Source: Pinus tabuliformis
Lineage: Eukaryota; Streptophyta; Pinopsida; Pinales; Pinaceae
Direction of reading: 5' to 3'
Length of the DNA stretch: 64,000 nucleotides
Assembly (NCBI GenBank): GCA_031772625.1
Contig: CM062815.1
Coordinates: 117,498,989 to 117,562,988 of the forward strand
Positions 45,738-57,163 of the stretch are shown here, in pieces; the stretch's first letter is position 1; the number at the start of each line of letters is the position of its first letter. The position numbers and the translations under genes were made by a program. The notes beneath the pieces are model-generated. The model saw only the letters and a program-made list of their open reading frames with translations, searched no databases and was not told the origin of the DNA.

Positions 45738-46225
45738 ACCGAGTTGATCATCAATTTCAAGTTGGGGACAAGGTATGGCTCAACATCAGCAAGGATATAA
45801 TGAAGGGAGAAGGGAAGAAATTGAGACCCATTTGATATGGTCCCTTCACCATATTGGCAAAGATTGGAGACAATGCCTTTTGTCTTGACCTACCCGATTA
45901 TATGCAAATGTACTCAGTAGTGAATGTTGAAAACCTGAAGCTTTATGAGCCTCCATTTCTTATGGATACCAAAGAGGTTGCAAAATTCCTACAATGGATG
46001 ATTTTGCCCCAGAGTATTTAGACAAGTTGCCTGAAGATATCATTCTCGATAGGAAAACCAGAACTTCACGATGGGGATATGTGGAGTACATTCGAGTTGA
46101 ATTCGAAGGAATGCATCCAATTAAAGCTTGATGGATGGAGAATGATAAAGTGAGGGAGCAATTTCATCACTTTCCAATAGGTTGAAAATGATTTTGGCTA
46201 TCTGAAAGCTCTTAGTGGGAAGGAT
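45738..46225 (+). pseudogene. Integrase C-terminal part of the outer element, right side of the nested insertion
   Basis: Reads RVDHQFQVGDKVWLNISKD, GEGKKLRPI*YGPFTILAK, IGDNAFCLDLPDYMQMYSVV, NVENLKLYEPP. The GDKVW...YGPF pattern is the GPY/F domain of Ty3 integrases. It continues the frame broken at 34263. Further coding-like sequence runs to about 46135. A purine stretch AGTGGGAAGGA (46214-46224) is the likely polypurine tract next to the 3' LTR. Confidence 0.85.
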
Positions 46226-47662
46226 TGATCTAGGTGGATCTCTAAAAAGTACTAGTGGCATGGTAAGAAGGATTAAAACTCAAAGTGTCAGAAACTCTCT
46301 AAACTTAGCATTAGATCGAAGTGCTCGTTATCTTGATTTCAATGGTGTGAACGACACTCAAATCTAAGTTCATATGAAGAAGATAGAGCAAGTCAAAGAT
46401 AAAGTTTGACTTGGATAGGTGGCAGGAGGAAGATGACATGGCAGACACTCTTAACGAATGGGGAAGCACCAAGTGGCAGGTTGCCATTGGCCCCACATAT
46501 CGCAGAAGGAAGTGGTCGAAGTTAAAATAAAATTGGCCCCAAGCAAGTTAGGGTTGCGATGCGACATATCACAATCGCAGAGTTAGGTTGTGATTTGCGA
46601 TATGGCAATGGTACATTGCAAAAAGGGAAAGGTTAAAATAATCGGCCCCCGGAGCAAGTCAGGCTACAATGTGATATATCACAATCACAGAATCATGTTG
46701 GCATTTGTGATATCGCAATTGCAGTTTGCAAAGGGGAAATAATCACATATTGTACCGACCTTGGTTCCTGTCGATTGTGATATGAGCTTCCGGGCCTGAT
46801 ATCTTATATCTTGTGTTTAATAGCCCGTTAGGTCCACGGCCATCGGAGGACACTTGTTGTAAAGGATTGGGTCTATACACCAATGGAAAATGTCAATTGT
46901 GATTTGCAATGGGTTATCAACGCTGATAAATCTGTTGGTTAAGGAGTAAGCGCCTATCCTTCGTATTCATCCATTGTTTGAGGTTTAATGTGGTAAACAG
47001 TCCATGGACTATTTTTCCATGTTTTAAAGGGTTGTTGCTGCATACTATTTAGGGGCCCAAGAATATCTGCCTAAAACAAACCTGCCATCTAATACTTGTC
47101 ATCTGTTGGGAACTTCCCGAGAATTGAGGGTTTAATCACCTAGTATATATATTGGATGGTCTGCAAAGCAAAGCGGAGGGGACTGACCGATAGTTTAGAA
47201 CTATACGCAACAGTAACCTGACCTGGCAGTAGGGGCCGAAACCTCACCTTGAGCAACAGGGAGGTTCCCAGAAGGTGCAGAAATATCAATTATCTGAATT
47301 GGGTGTTCAAATAGGCATTTTTGCACGATTTTTTGCCAGGATTTTGGTGGTACTATCTGTTTCTAAAGTTGGGCTCTCCATTCTTCATCCATCTTCCAAC
47401 TTGGAGTTATAAGAATTGTAATTGAATGTTGTTTGTAATTTTATCTCTTTTTATGCCACTTAATGAAAGAAGGCCTCCCCACTATTGAGCCGGGCCCGAA
47501 GACATAGTCCAAATTGAATGAACTCCATAATCAAATCTTTATGTCATGGTTTCTTTCTTATCATGTTATTTCTACATTGTTTTATGTGCTTTTAAGTTCC
47601 ATGCTTTATAAGCTCTGTTTCATGTAATTCTGATGCATCTATAAGTAAAAGATCTTGGATCA
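46226..47662 (+). repeat. 3' LTR of the outer Ty3 element
   Basis: TGATCT...GGATCA, 1437 bp. It retains the full promoter region: a TATA run TAGTATATATATT at 47141-47153 lies in the ~348 bp missing from the 5' LTR. Two U3 subrepeats with GCGACATATC/GTGATATATC palindromes at about 46555-46620 and 46668-46735. Confidence 0.88.
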
Positions 47663-47930
47663 TATAAAGACTGATGGTCAAGTCTTCAGAGTTGGTGAAT
47701 TCACTTGCAATGCCTTTACAACACAATGATAATGTTTTGAAGCGGTGAAAGAACATTTCATGTGTAAATTGTAGTCCACCAATACCAAGTTGGAAACTCA
47801 TATTGTAACACTTGACATTTCACATAATATAATTTATGTGGTTGAAATTATTTATATTTGCACTTGATATTGTTTATTTTTGTAATTAACATATATAACT
47901 TTGCATTTTCATATTAGATGAACATGCACA
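47663..47930. other. No gene recognised
   Basis: TSD copy TATAA then AT-rich sequence. Nothing supported. Confidence 0.4.
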
Positions 47931-48709
47931 TTGTATGACATTTTTTAAATTTATTCAAAAAATCATATTAATTAATTTATGTTGATTAATAATAAACACA
48001 TAAAATCAATCTAAAACTACTTAATTAGTAGTTTATATTAATTAATGATGAACACAAATAAAATAAATATACGACTAAATTAGTCGTTTATAATGATTAT
48101 TAATGAAAGTTAATGAAATGAATATAAACTACTAAATTAGTCATTTATATAATGAATATGAAAATGCAAAAAAAATATAAATGACTACTGCAAATTATAA
48201 ATTTTTTATTACAAATGACGACTAAATTTTGCATATATATGACTATTAGTAGCTAATTTACAATATCTTATAACATGACCAAAACTTAGTCATATTTCTT
48301 TGGTTATTAATTGGTTTCAAATGATGACTAAAATTTGCATATATATGATTATTAGTAGCTAATTTACAATATCTTACACAACGACCAACATTTTGGTCAT
48401 ATTTCTTTGGTCATTAATTGGTTTTCTTGGGTGATTATGTAGTAATATATTTTGGTGTATATTTAGTCATTAATTGTGGAAATTAATCACTAAATCAATG
48501 ACTAAATTAATGACCAAATTTATGACTAGATATAATACTAGACATAAAAATTGAGACAACCATTTAATGACTAATCTAAAAATGACTAAAATTTGGCCGC
48601 GTTATAAGATACTGTAAATTAGCTAGTACTAGTCACTGATTTAAAAATGGTCGTTTATATGCAAATTTTAGTCATTTTTTAGTAACTAATTATCTAGTTT
48701 GTACTAGTG
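47931..48709 (-). mobile_element. Fragment of a CACTA-like DNA transposon end
   Basis: The right edge read on the minus strand starts CACTAGTACAAACTAG, a CACTA-type terminus. Inside are many subterminal GACTAAATT/AATTAGTC units in both orientations. AGTAGCTAATTTACAATATC occurs at 48248 and 48353 (105-bp period), and its inverted form (GATACTGTAAATTAGCTAGT) at 48608. Such subterminal repeats are typical of plant CACTA elements. No matching left terminus was found and there is no transposase ORF. Confidence 0.55.
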
Positions 48710-48863
48710 TAATATTGGTAGTGTTTCACTTAGTGATCTTGATTGTCCTCGTGTTGAACAAGGAATCATGTACCTCCTTAGGATCCAACCTTAGAACCCT
48801 CAATTCTTGGCCAATATACCCTCTCTACATCTTTTTAGTTCTTCGTCTTGGTCCCCTTTCAAA

Positions 48864-48881
48864 CCCCCCCCCCCCCCCCCC
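48864..48881 (+). repeat. 18-base C tract
   Basis: Uninterrupted C run just upstream of a LINE RNase H fragment. Confidence 0.9.
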
Positions 48882-48889
48882 AAGCTACA

Positions 48890-49290
48890 TCAAAAATAAA
48901 TTTGATGGGGCCTCTCAAGGTAATCCAAGAAATGCTAGGTTTTACTACTAATAATGAGGCCTAGCTCTGGGCTCTGGAGCACAGTCTCACCATTGGTCTT
49001 CACCATGATTATCAACAATTTCTCATTGAGGGAGACTCAATTCTTATAATATCAATCCTAAAAAATATTCAGTGTGGATAATCACTATCCAATATCTCTA
49101 ACAACTGGTGAATCAAATCACACATCGCCAAAGTTGCAACCCTTTTGAAAAACATATTTTCTCCCTTGTTATCTCACATTCGTCACATTGGGAACAAGCT
49201 CACGGATCTATTAACCAATTATGCTATGGACTCCAATTCTAAAACTCTCCATCATTTGTTCTCCAACTATGAGGAATGGTTATACACCAT
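48890..49290 (+). pseudogene. LINE ORF2 C-terminal RNase H fragment
   Basis: Reads KNKFDGASQGNPRNARF (first catalytic Asp at about 48904), then in shifted frames SLTIGLHHDYQQFLIEGDSI (Glu/Asp) and HIRHIGNKLTDLLTNYAMDS (final Asp of the RNase H fold). FDGASxGNPG is the hallmark of the plant RVT_3 RNase H found at the end of L1-type ORF2 and in some host proteins. Fragment only; stops present. Confidence 0.7.
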
Positions 49291-49721
49291 CCTATTATGG
49301 TTGAAATTCATCCGAAAATGGTATTTGTAGTCTATACTTGTTTTAGTAGGGGGATAGAGGACAAGATTATTTGTAGTGTTTCCATCATATATTTTCATAA
49401 ACCCTAATTTGTAGTTGATAAACATGTAAGTGGTGACTAAAAATGGTATACTCGAGATCAAGGGATGCTCTCTTAGGTGATTTTTTGGATGCAACACCAA
49501 GAATTTAGTCGAGTACTCCAAAGAGTCCACATAGATGACAACATTTTCTAGAATCCCTTCTAGTCGTATTTTAGATTGGTCATCCAATTATGACACAGTG
49601 GGAATAGGTCTTATATTGGTAAGTCTAAGAAATTCTAGGGTCTCCTTGGTCATAACATTTCTTGTAGCACATAGGGAAAGAAATATGTTCGGAATAGTGT
49701 TTTTCCTGTCAGAACAGTTAT
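49267..49721 (-). pseudogene. Antisense Athila-type protease fragment
   Basis: The minus-strand frame 49587-49267 reads DDQSKIRLEGILENVVIYVD, SLEYSTKFLVLHPKNHLREH, PLISSIPFLVTTYMFINYKL. It parallels the protease of the first element (LADRSTVTLEAIVEDVLVSI, FLVLQPKAKL, PLILGRPWLATADAYIS). Upstream VTKETLEFLRLTN lies at 49680-49590. No other parts of that element are adjacent; it is cut by the copia element at 49722. Confidence 0.72.
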
Positions 49722-50287
49722 TGTTGGATTCCTAGGGTCATTATACTTAGTAGGTGGGGTTTTTTTTTTGCAGCCGCGTTGGATCCCTTTTCCTAACGAG
49801 GTGGCAATGTTGCCCATATGATCTCCATTAGGGGGGTCCCAGGGGGAGGGGGGGTAGCCATAAAGCTAAAAATAAATTAAATGTTTCCTTGTAAAATATT
49901 GTAATTTCGTAGTAAATATAGGTACAGGTCAAGCATTAGTCAGATGATCTAATGGTAGAATTTATGTTAATTTAGGGTTTTTTTTCCCTAGAATACAACC
50001 CTCATTTTATATGAGGGAATTGTATTCGAGCTGTGTATTATTATTCTGTGAGAAAAAGAGAGAGGAGATTGTGTGAGAGTGAAGAGGAAATTACAACGGA
50101 TCTACTATAGGTTGTATCTCTTCATTTTGTTGGATAATATAAAAGAAAGGATTAGTTGTTTCTCCATCGACGTAGCCCAAATTGGGTGAACCATGTATAT
50201 CTATGTCTCCCTTGTTTTATGCATTTCTATGTTTGTGTTTCCACAATTTTTTATGTGTTTCATTGCTCTGTTAATTAATTTATAAAA
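49722..50287 (+). repeat. 5' LTR of the copia element
   Basis: About 566 bp, alignable throughout with 54357-54907: GCGTTGGATCC, GGGGGTCC.GGGGGAGG, AGAGGAGATTGTGTGAGAG, GGTTGTATCTCTTCATTTTG and TTAATTAATTT are shared. A TATA-like TATATGAGGG is near 50017. Confidence 0.88.
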
Positions 50288-50363
50288 GTTGGTATCATAG
50301 CCGAAGGTCTATTTGGTTGATAAACTCGTAGGAAAGAAGGGTTCCTAGTTCGAGTGGGAGCAA

Positions 50364-51110
50364 TGGTGGAAGATGGTAGGTTTAGGGTTGATAAATTCAA
50401 TGACCAAAACTACTAGCTATGGAAGATGCAAATGGAGGACTATTTGTATTAGAAATATATTTACCTACCATTGAAATGAAAATCAAAGAACTCAACAAGT
50501 ATGGAGGATGAAAAATGGGAGATTCTTGACAGAAAGGAACTTGGAACAATACAATTGTGTTTAGTAGCATCAGTGGCATTCAACATTTAAAAGGAAATGA
50601 AAACAGAGGGTTTAATGTCGACATTACCCAAACTATATGAAAATCCCTCGACCTCAAAGAAGGTATTTATTATGAAGTGTTTATTTAATATGAATATGTC
50701 AAAAGGTCGATCTATTGCTAATAATTTAAATGAATTTAACACAGTTACCAGCCAGTTAATTTCTGTAGGGGTAAATTTTAATGATGAAGTCAGGGCTTTG
50801 TTATTTTTATGCTCATTGCTAGAAAATTGGAATGGCTTAGTCATGGCTATTACTAACTTTGTCTTTGGATTTAGTACTTTAAAGTTTGATGATGGTGTTG
50901 GTGCTATCCTTAGTGAGGAAGTGTGAATGAAAAACTCAGTTGAGACAACATGTAATGCTTTGACTGTAGATACTAGGGGAAGAAAAATGGAAAGAGGAAG
51001 GAACCCAAGAAATTGCAGTAAGTCAAGAAAAGGAATATCCAAATCCATATTAGGGATAGTGTGCTAGAAATGTGCGAGGAGAGGACACATGAAGAAAGAC
51101 TGTAAATCTC
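50364..51110 (+). pseudogene. Gag of the copia element
   Basis: Starts MVEDGRFRVDKFNDQNY, with stops at several points. The UBN2/gag core reads TLPKLYENPSTSKKVFIMKC, LNEFNTVTSQLISVGVNF, EVRALLFLCSLLENWN. The zinc knuckle at 51062-51103 reads C*KCARRGHMKKDC, whose stop is one G-to-A step from the expected Trp codon. Confidence 0.85.
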
Positions 51111-52270
51111 AAAAGGGAAAAGAAGGAGATGGGAAACAAGAGAAAAATCATGAAGCGAATGTAATAGGTGATGTGTTGCAATATGATTTGATTATTTCAT
51201 CAGAAAATATTATTGATGCCTGGGTGGTATATTCATGGGCTTCATTCCATGCCACACCTGATAGGAAAAAAATTCATGACTATATTCAAGGATATTTTGG
51301 ATATGTTCGTCTGGGTGATGATAAACCCTATAAAATTATTGGAATGGGTAAAGTTCTTATAAAGAAAGAGAATGGAAACCAATGGCTATTAAAGGAGGTA
51401 AACCATGTTCCAGATCTAAAGAAAAATATAATCTCAAGAGGGCAATTGGGAGGTGAAGGTTGAGTAACAACATTTACAAACAAAAACTGGAAGGTCACTA
51501 CAGGAGCCCTGGTAATAACAAAAGGATAAAATGTTAGTACATTGTATTTATGCAATGATATTTTTAATTTTTTTAATTCTTTAACCTCAACAACAATAGA
51601 TACGACACTCTGGCATCATAGGCTCAGGCACGTGAGTGAAAAGGGGATGCGGATTCTTCACTCAAGAAATTTGTTTCCACGTTTGAAGCATGTTGATTTG
51701 GATTTATGTGAAAATTGTGTTTATGGAAAACAGAAGAGGACCACATTCTCAGAGTTAGGAAGGAAAAAAAGAGCAAAAAATTTGTGCAAATAGATGTATG
51801 GAGACCTACTCAGGTATCATCTCTAGGTGGCTCTCACTATTATGTTACTTTTATTAATGATGCAACTAGGAAAACATGGATTTATTGTATTCAGAATAAA
51901 TTTGATGTAGTTGATACTTTCAAGAAATGGAAAGCTTTGGTTGAGAATGAGACAAGAAGGAAGTTGAAGTGTCTTAGATCAAACAATGGAGGTGAATACT
52001 GCAACAAAGTGTTTGATAACTATTGTTCATAACATGGAATTCGTAGAGAGAAGACAATTCAAGGAACATCATAGGACAATGGTGTGTAAGAAAGGATGAA
52101 CAAAACAATCATGGAGTGTGAAAGGTGCATGAGATTGCATGCAATATTTCCCTTAATATTTTGGGCAAATGTTGTAGATACTATTGTTTATCTAATAAAT
52201 AGAGGGACTTCAAGTTCCTTGGATGGTGCTATTCCTAAGGAGGCATGGACAAGTAAAAAGGTAAACTAAT
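51111..52270 (+). pseudogene. Protease and integrase of the copia element
   Basis: The protease region reads DAWVVYSWASFHATPDRKKI; the usual DSGAS is YSWAS, so the catalytic Asp and Gly are lost. Gag-pre-integrase: LWHHRLRHVSEKGMRILHSR, LDLCENCVYGKQKRTTF (zinc-binding). Integrase core: VQIDVWRPTQVSSLGGSHYY, LRSNNGGEYCNKVFDNYC, with the Glu region broken by stops (MNKTIMECERCMRL). An A-rich insertion or slippage run is at 52320-52380. Confidence 0.85.
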
Positions 52271-52379
52271 CATTTTTAAATACTTTCGATTATGAAGCCT
52301 TTGTCCACATTAATAAATAAAATAGAACAAATCTTGAGGCAAAATAAAAAATAAAATAAAAAAAAAAAAAAATAAAAAA

Positions 52380-54115
52380 ATTACCTTTATTGGATATGGT
52401 GTTAATGATTTTGGTTATCTCTTATATGATTATGAAAATCACAAAATCATTAGGAGCAGAGATGTCATATTCAATGAAAGGGTGTTGTATAGGGATCAGA
52501 CGCATGGAAAGAAACATGAAAAGGAAAACAAAGAATACGCATTGCTTGATGAGATGACAAAAAAGGTAAAGGTAGCTAAAAGTCATAATGATCAACAACC
52601 ACAAAAACAACAGGAACCTCAAACACCTAAAAGTGATGTTAGAAGATCTACCAGGATAAGTAGACCCCTTAAATGATACTCTCCTTCATTATATTATGTA
52701 TTGTGTATTGATTATGGTGAACCAGAAAGATATCAAGAATCAATGTAGGTAGAGACCAAGAAGAAGTGGGATCAAGCCATGGAAGAAGAGATGGACTCCT
52801 TTATGATAACCACACTTGGGACTTAGTCAATTTTCCTACAAGTAAAACAACATCGCAGAATAAATGGGTTTACAGGTTGAAGGAATACAATGAAGGTAAA
52901 CAAAGGTATAAGGCTAGAATTGTGGTGAAGGGGTTTGCACAAAAGAAAGGTAAGGACTTTGATGAACTTTTTTCTCTTCTTGTTAAAATGACTTCAATCA
53001 GAACTATTTTAAGTCTATTGGTAGTAGAAGGTTTGCATCTTGAGTAGTTAGATGTAAAGACAGTCTTTATCCATGGGGATTTGGATGAATAAATGTGTAT
53101 GCAGCAACCACATGGGTATGAGGTCAAAGGGAAGGAGAAATTAGTGTGCAATTTGAATAAGAGATTGTATGGCATAAAACAAGTTCCACGGCAGTGGTAT
53201 CAAAAATTTGTTAGGTTTATGTTTGAATAAGGTTATACTAGATATCACTCTAACCATTTTGTTTATCTTAAAAATAAAAATGGTGGAAACTTTATTATAT
53301 TTCTATTGTATGTAGATGGCATGCTTGTTGTAGGGTCTAAGATGCAAGAAATAAAAGTGCTTAGAGGAAAATTTAAAATTCATTTGCAATGAAGGATTTG
53401 GGTGCTGCAAAACAAATCCTTAGTATGAGAATAACTAGAGATAGGAAAAATCACAAATTATCATTGTCTCAAAGTGAGTACAAAGAAAAGGTGTTGGAAA
53501 GATTTAATATGCAGATTGCAAAACCAGTTAGTACATCTTTGACTAGCCATTTCAAATTAAGGAGATGTGTCCCAAGACTCGAGAATATGGATTATGTGTA
53601 AGTTCCATATGCATCAGTACTTGGAAGATTAATGTATGAAATGGTCTGCACAAGGCCTAATATTGCACATGTAGTGGGATTTGTAAGTAGGCATATGAAA
53701 AATCTAGGAAAAGAGCATTGGATAGTAGTGAAGTGGATTTTCAAGTGTTTGAGAGGTACCACAAATCAAGCATTATGCTTTGGTGGTTCAAACATTTCTC
53801 TACAGGGATATGTTGATGCAAATATGGAAGGTGATAGACATAACAAGAGGAGCACCATAAGGTATGAGTTTACTATAGGTGGAACAATTGTCATTTGGGT
53901 TTCAAAACTACAAAACATTGTTTCACTTTCAATAACGGAAGCAGAGTATGTTTCTACTACAGAGGCTACTAAAGAAATGATTTGGTTACAAACTTTTATG
54001 GATGAATTGGGAAAGAATCAGGAGATGGGAAATTTATATAGTGATAGCCATAATGCCATTCATCTTGCAAAGAACTCAACTTTTCATTCCAAGACTAAAC
54101 ATATATAGCTCAAGT
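52380..54115 (+). pseudogene. Reverse transcriptase-RNase H of the copia element
   Basis: Linker RRSTRISRPLK; RT: NKWVYRLKEYNEGKQRYKAR, IVVKGFAQKKGKDFDELFS, LDVKTVFIHGDLDE, RLYGIKQVPRQWYQKF. The active site is YVDG (53309-53320) instead of YVDD, so the second metal-binding Asp is lost. Then MKDLGAAKQILSMRITRDR and RLMYEMVCTRPNIAHVVGFV. RNase H: GYVDANMEGDRHNKRSTIRY, SITEAEYVSTTEATKEMIWL, LYSDSHNAIHLAKNSTFHSK. Stops at 53047, 53091, 53229, 53600 and elsewhere. Confidence 0.9.
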
Positions 54116-54356
54116 ACCATTTCATATGATCAGTGTTGGAAGATGGACGGTTGAAGCTAGAAAAGATACACACTAGCCAGAATCTTGTAGATATGATAAC
54201 AAAAGTTGTAACCAGGGAGAAACAGAGATTCTACTCAGTTTCAATTGGTATTCAAGTATGATGGTGAAGATGAGAAACAATTAGGTCCAAGTGGAGTCAT
54301 TGTCTAGCAAGTGAAGCAACGATGGAGTTTACATAATCAGTCTCCAAGTGGGAGAT

Positions 54357-54907
54357 TGTTAGGTGTGGATCCTAATTATCTTCCTAATTGTTTAGAGGTT
54401 TTTTGTTTCAGCGGCGTTGGATCCTTGTTCCTAACGGGGTTGCAACATCACCCATATGATCATCATCAGGGGGTCCAGGGGGAGGCGAAGACCTCGAAGC
54501 TAAAAATAAATGAAACTTTTCCTTATAAAATATTATAATTTTGTAGTGAATTCAGGTCATTCATTAGCCGAATGATTTTATGGTAGAAGTTGTGTTAATT
54601 AAGGGTTTTTTCCCCTAGAGGGCAACCATCAGTTAATTGTATTTTGTATGTGTATTATTATTTTTTTGAGACAAAAGAAAGAGGAGATTGTGTGAGAGCG
54701 AAGAGGAAATTACAACAGATCGATTGTAGGTTGTATCTCTTCATTTTGTTGGATCATATAAAAGGAAGGATTGGTTGTTTCTCCATGAATGTAGCCCGAA
54801 CTAGGTGAACCACTTATATCTATGTCTCTCTTGTTTTATGCCTTTCTATGTTTATGTTTCCGCAATATTTTTATGTGTTTCCTTGGTTTGTTAATTAATT
54901 TCTAACA
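54357..54907 (+). repeat. 3' LTR of the copia element
   Basis: TGTTAG...CTAACA, 551 bp, preceded by the polypurine tract and following the RNase H end. Ends are better preserved than in the 5' LTR. Confidence 0.9.
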
Positions 54908-55549
54908 TTTACTACCACGTGAATAATGGGAGGATCTTTGAGTTTCTTACTAGGATTTAAAAAAAAAATCCCTTATTGTTTTAATGTAAATTTTTATGTC
55001 TTCTATTACTAGCAACAGTGGAATCCTAACACACAATTTTTTCAATTCCTTCAAAAATTCAAACTTAGGCTATCGAACAATTTTAATTATGGTCAATGAC
55101 TTTGGATGGGATGGGTTTGGAGTATTTTTTATAGTAACAATAGTTTCAACCTAAGCAAGAGTTTCAACATGAATTTCATTAGAGTGTTGTTCTTTTAATC
55201 ACTCTTGAATTGGGGCTTCTTATCATGGTGAATTTTCTTCTTCGTGCTCTGTGATAATAAGGGAAGCCCCTGAATTTATTATTCTCTCAATATTAAATTT
55301 AGATTGTTGCATTGAACATGGAAGATGTTATAGGTGGGTAAAATGGGTTCTTGATCCTTTGAATACTTCTTTTAATCTAGGTAGTGTTTCACAAAGTGAT
55401 CTTGCTTACAGATGCCACATAATTAAAAAAGATAAATTTTGTTGGTCCAAGTTGGCACCCCCTCTACAAAGTAGTAGAGGAATCAGTCAACCACCTTTTC
55501 CTAGTTTTCCCTTATGCTACTTCTATTTGGAACTCAATTCATAATTCCC
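54908..55549. other. No gene recognised
   Basis: A 97-codon plus-strand frame at 55251-55544 precedes the LINE fragment and may be part of it, but shows no clear motif. Confidence 0.35.
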
Positions 55550-56260
55550 TATATGTTGGTCTTTTATGGAAAGGTATATCTTGTAAGGAAGCATGCAATC
55601 TTGTTGGGACTCGATAAATCCAAAAAAGCTCAAAAAACCTCCCACTCATCATTTGTTGGGGGCTCTCGCTTGCTCGCAATAAATTCATATTTCAAGAGAA
55701 AGAAATAATTCCTAACATATTAGTGGCCCAATATTTGGCTATTTATGAGCTCATTCCAGATGATGATTCCATTCATAGGCCCAAAGTTATAATAGTTGAA
55801 CAATTTGATAGGTCACGCCCTTGGGCATTTTTTGATGGTGCCTCCCAAGCTGGGTGTGAGTGTGGGGGAGGAGAAATTATATACTAAATGAAAAACACTC
55901 ATACAAACTTCAAAGTGTTTTGGTTCATGGCTCAAACAATTATGCAGAACTCTCAAGTCAGAAGCTTTTGCTTCTATTTGCTATAGAAAATGGGTGCAGG
56001 AAACTATAGATCTTTTGTGTTTCTCTTATTGTTATCAACTAGTTTAATGAAGCATCTAGGTGTCACATGCACACACTCAGTCCCATCCTAGAGGATGTTA
56101 TACTGTTAAAAAGGAATTTTGATCATATCTCTTGATGTCATATTTACAAGGAGAGAAATATCATTGATGATTAACTATCCAAGGTGGGTGCGCAACAAGC
56201 ACTAGGCACATGGAAGATATCAGATCAGATTGGAAATGAGCATTATGAGTTCTTCCACAA
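55550..56260 (+). pseudogene. LINE ORF2 3' fragment: zinc domain and RNase H
   Basis: Broken frames read LLWKGISCKEACNLVGTR (reverse-transcriptase zinc-binding region), ICWGLSLARNKFIFQEKEII, RPWAFFDGASQAGCECGGG (RNase H start, catalytic Asp), then LSKVGAQQALGTWKISDQI with CHIYKERNIID before it. FFDGASQ...CGGG..(I/L)Y and the final YRERN..AD-type block are typical of plant L1-type RNase H. A different subfamily from the fragment at 48890. Confidence 0.75.
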
Positions 56261-56639
56261 ACCATTAATAGAAGGTCTACAGGTGAAAAATGCACAATAC
56301 TGAGGACATCATCTCTTTTGCATAATTTATATGAGACATGCTTAACATATTTCCCTTCAAGTTGAAGGGAGGCTTTTTTTGTTTGATCAATGGTAATGGT
56401 TATATGGTATTTTTGTAAAACATTGATGATGAACTGAAAAGGATTTAGGCATGTTGTTGTTTGTATATATTTTGTGATGGATGGTTGTAATATATAAAAA
56501 AACCTACTTCTCATGCTTCCAAGTAAAGACATTGATCTGTAATAGGCTTCTATAGGCCTGCAACTATGGTAAATATTTTTGTAGGATGGATGTCATAATA
56601 AACAACCCTTTTTGAATGTAAATTTGTGCATCTACAACA

Positions 56640-56960
56640 TGTAATTTACAATCTCTTGAATGAAAATTACGATTTTTCAATTATGAAAAAAATTATAATA
56701 TATTAATATTATATTATATAATAATTGTTGGTTAATATAATGTAACAGATAATATAAAAATTTATAATATATTAATATTATATCATATAATACTGGTTGG
56801 TTAATATAATGTAATAGATAATATAATCTTATATTATATTAAACATATTATTATAATATTCAACATAATATTATAATCTTTAAAAATAAACCATTATATA
56901 ATATAATACTACATAATATTATGTTTAATGTTATATAGTATTATGTAATGAAACATTATT
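56640..56960. repeat. AT-rich array built of TAATATTATATTA-like units
   Basis: Short units such as ATAATATATTAATATTATAT recur with GTTGGTTAATATAATGTAA. Its end (about 56815-57050) closely matches 63808-64000, including AAAAGAAGTTG.ATTTATAAAG outside the AT core. Related arrays are at 59690-59950 and 62205-62283. Confidence 0.75.
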
Positions 56961-57163
56961 AACCATAGAGAAAGAGAAAGTAATACTTTTACAAGAGGTA
57001 AAAGAAGTTGAATTTATAAAGTCATTAAATCTCAAAATTAGATTAAAAAGAGATGGAAAAAATTATTGAAATTTTACTAACTTAAATGGGTAAAAGTATA
57101 TGTATGGTCCCAATTCTAGTTTAGATTACTTTAACATTAATATTATGTTGTTTTACTGAAATA

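Larger units (their letters stand above)
29000..47662 (+). mobile_element. Outer Ty3/gypsy element, interrupted by a nested element
   Basis: LTRs at 29000-30095 and 46226-47662 begin TGATC and end GATCA (terminal inverted repeat). They are flanked by TATAG (28995-28999) and TATAA (47663-47667), a 5-bp TSD with one G/A difference. Internal order is PBS, gag, protease, RT-RNase H, integrase. The integrase C-terminal region is split at 34264/45738 by an 11.5-kb element. Without it the element would be about 7.2 kb. All coding parts have stops and frameshifts. Confidence 0.92.
49722..54907 (+). mobile_element. Ty1/copia element, full length but degenerate
   Basis: LTRs at 49722-50287 and 54357-54907. 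The right LTR runs TGTTAG...CTAACA; the left has decayed ends (TGTTGG...ATAAAA). A PBS-like TGGTATCATAGC (initiator-Met type, one mismatch) is at 50290-50301. Polypurine tract AAGTGGGAGA is just before 54357. Internal order gag, protease, integrase, RT, RNase H is copia-type. Possible TSD GTTAT/TTTAC matches at only 3 of 5 positions. Confidence 0.9.

Noticed and set aside
49717..54912. Target-site duplication for the copia element (GTTAT/TTTAC)
   Set aside because: Only 3 of 5 positions agree, not above chance for AT-rich DNA, although the LTR ends are convincing.
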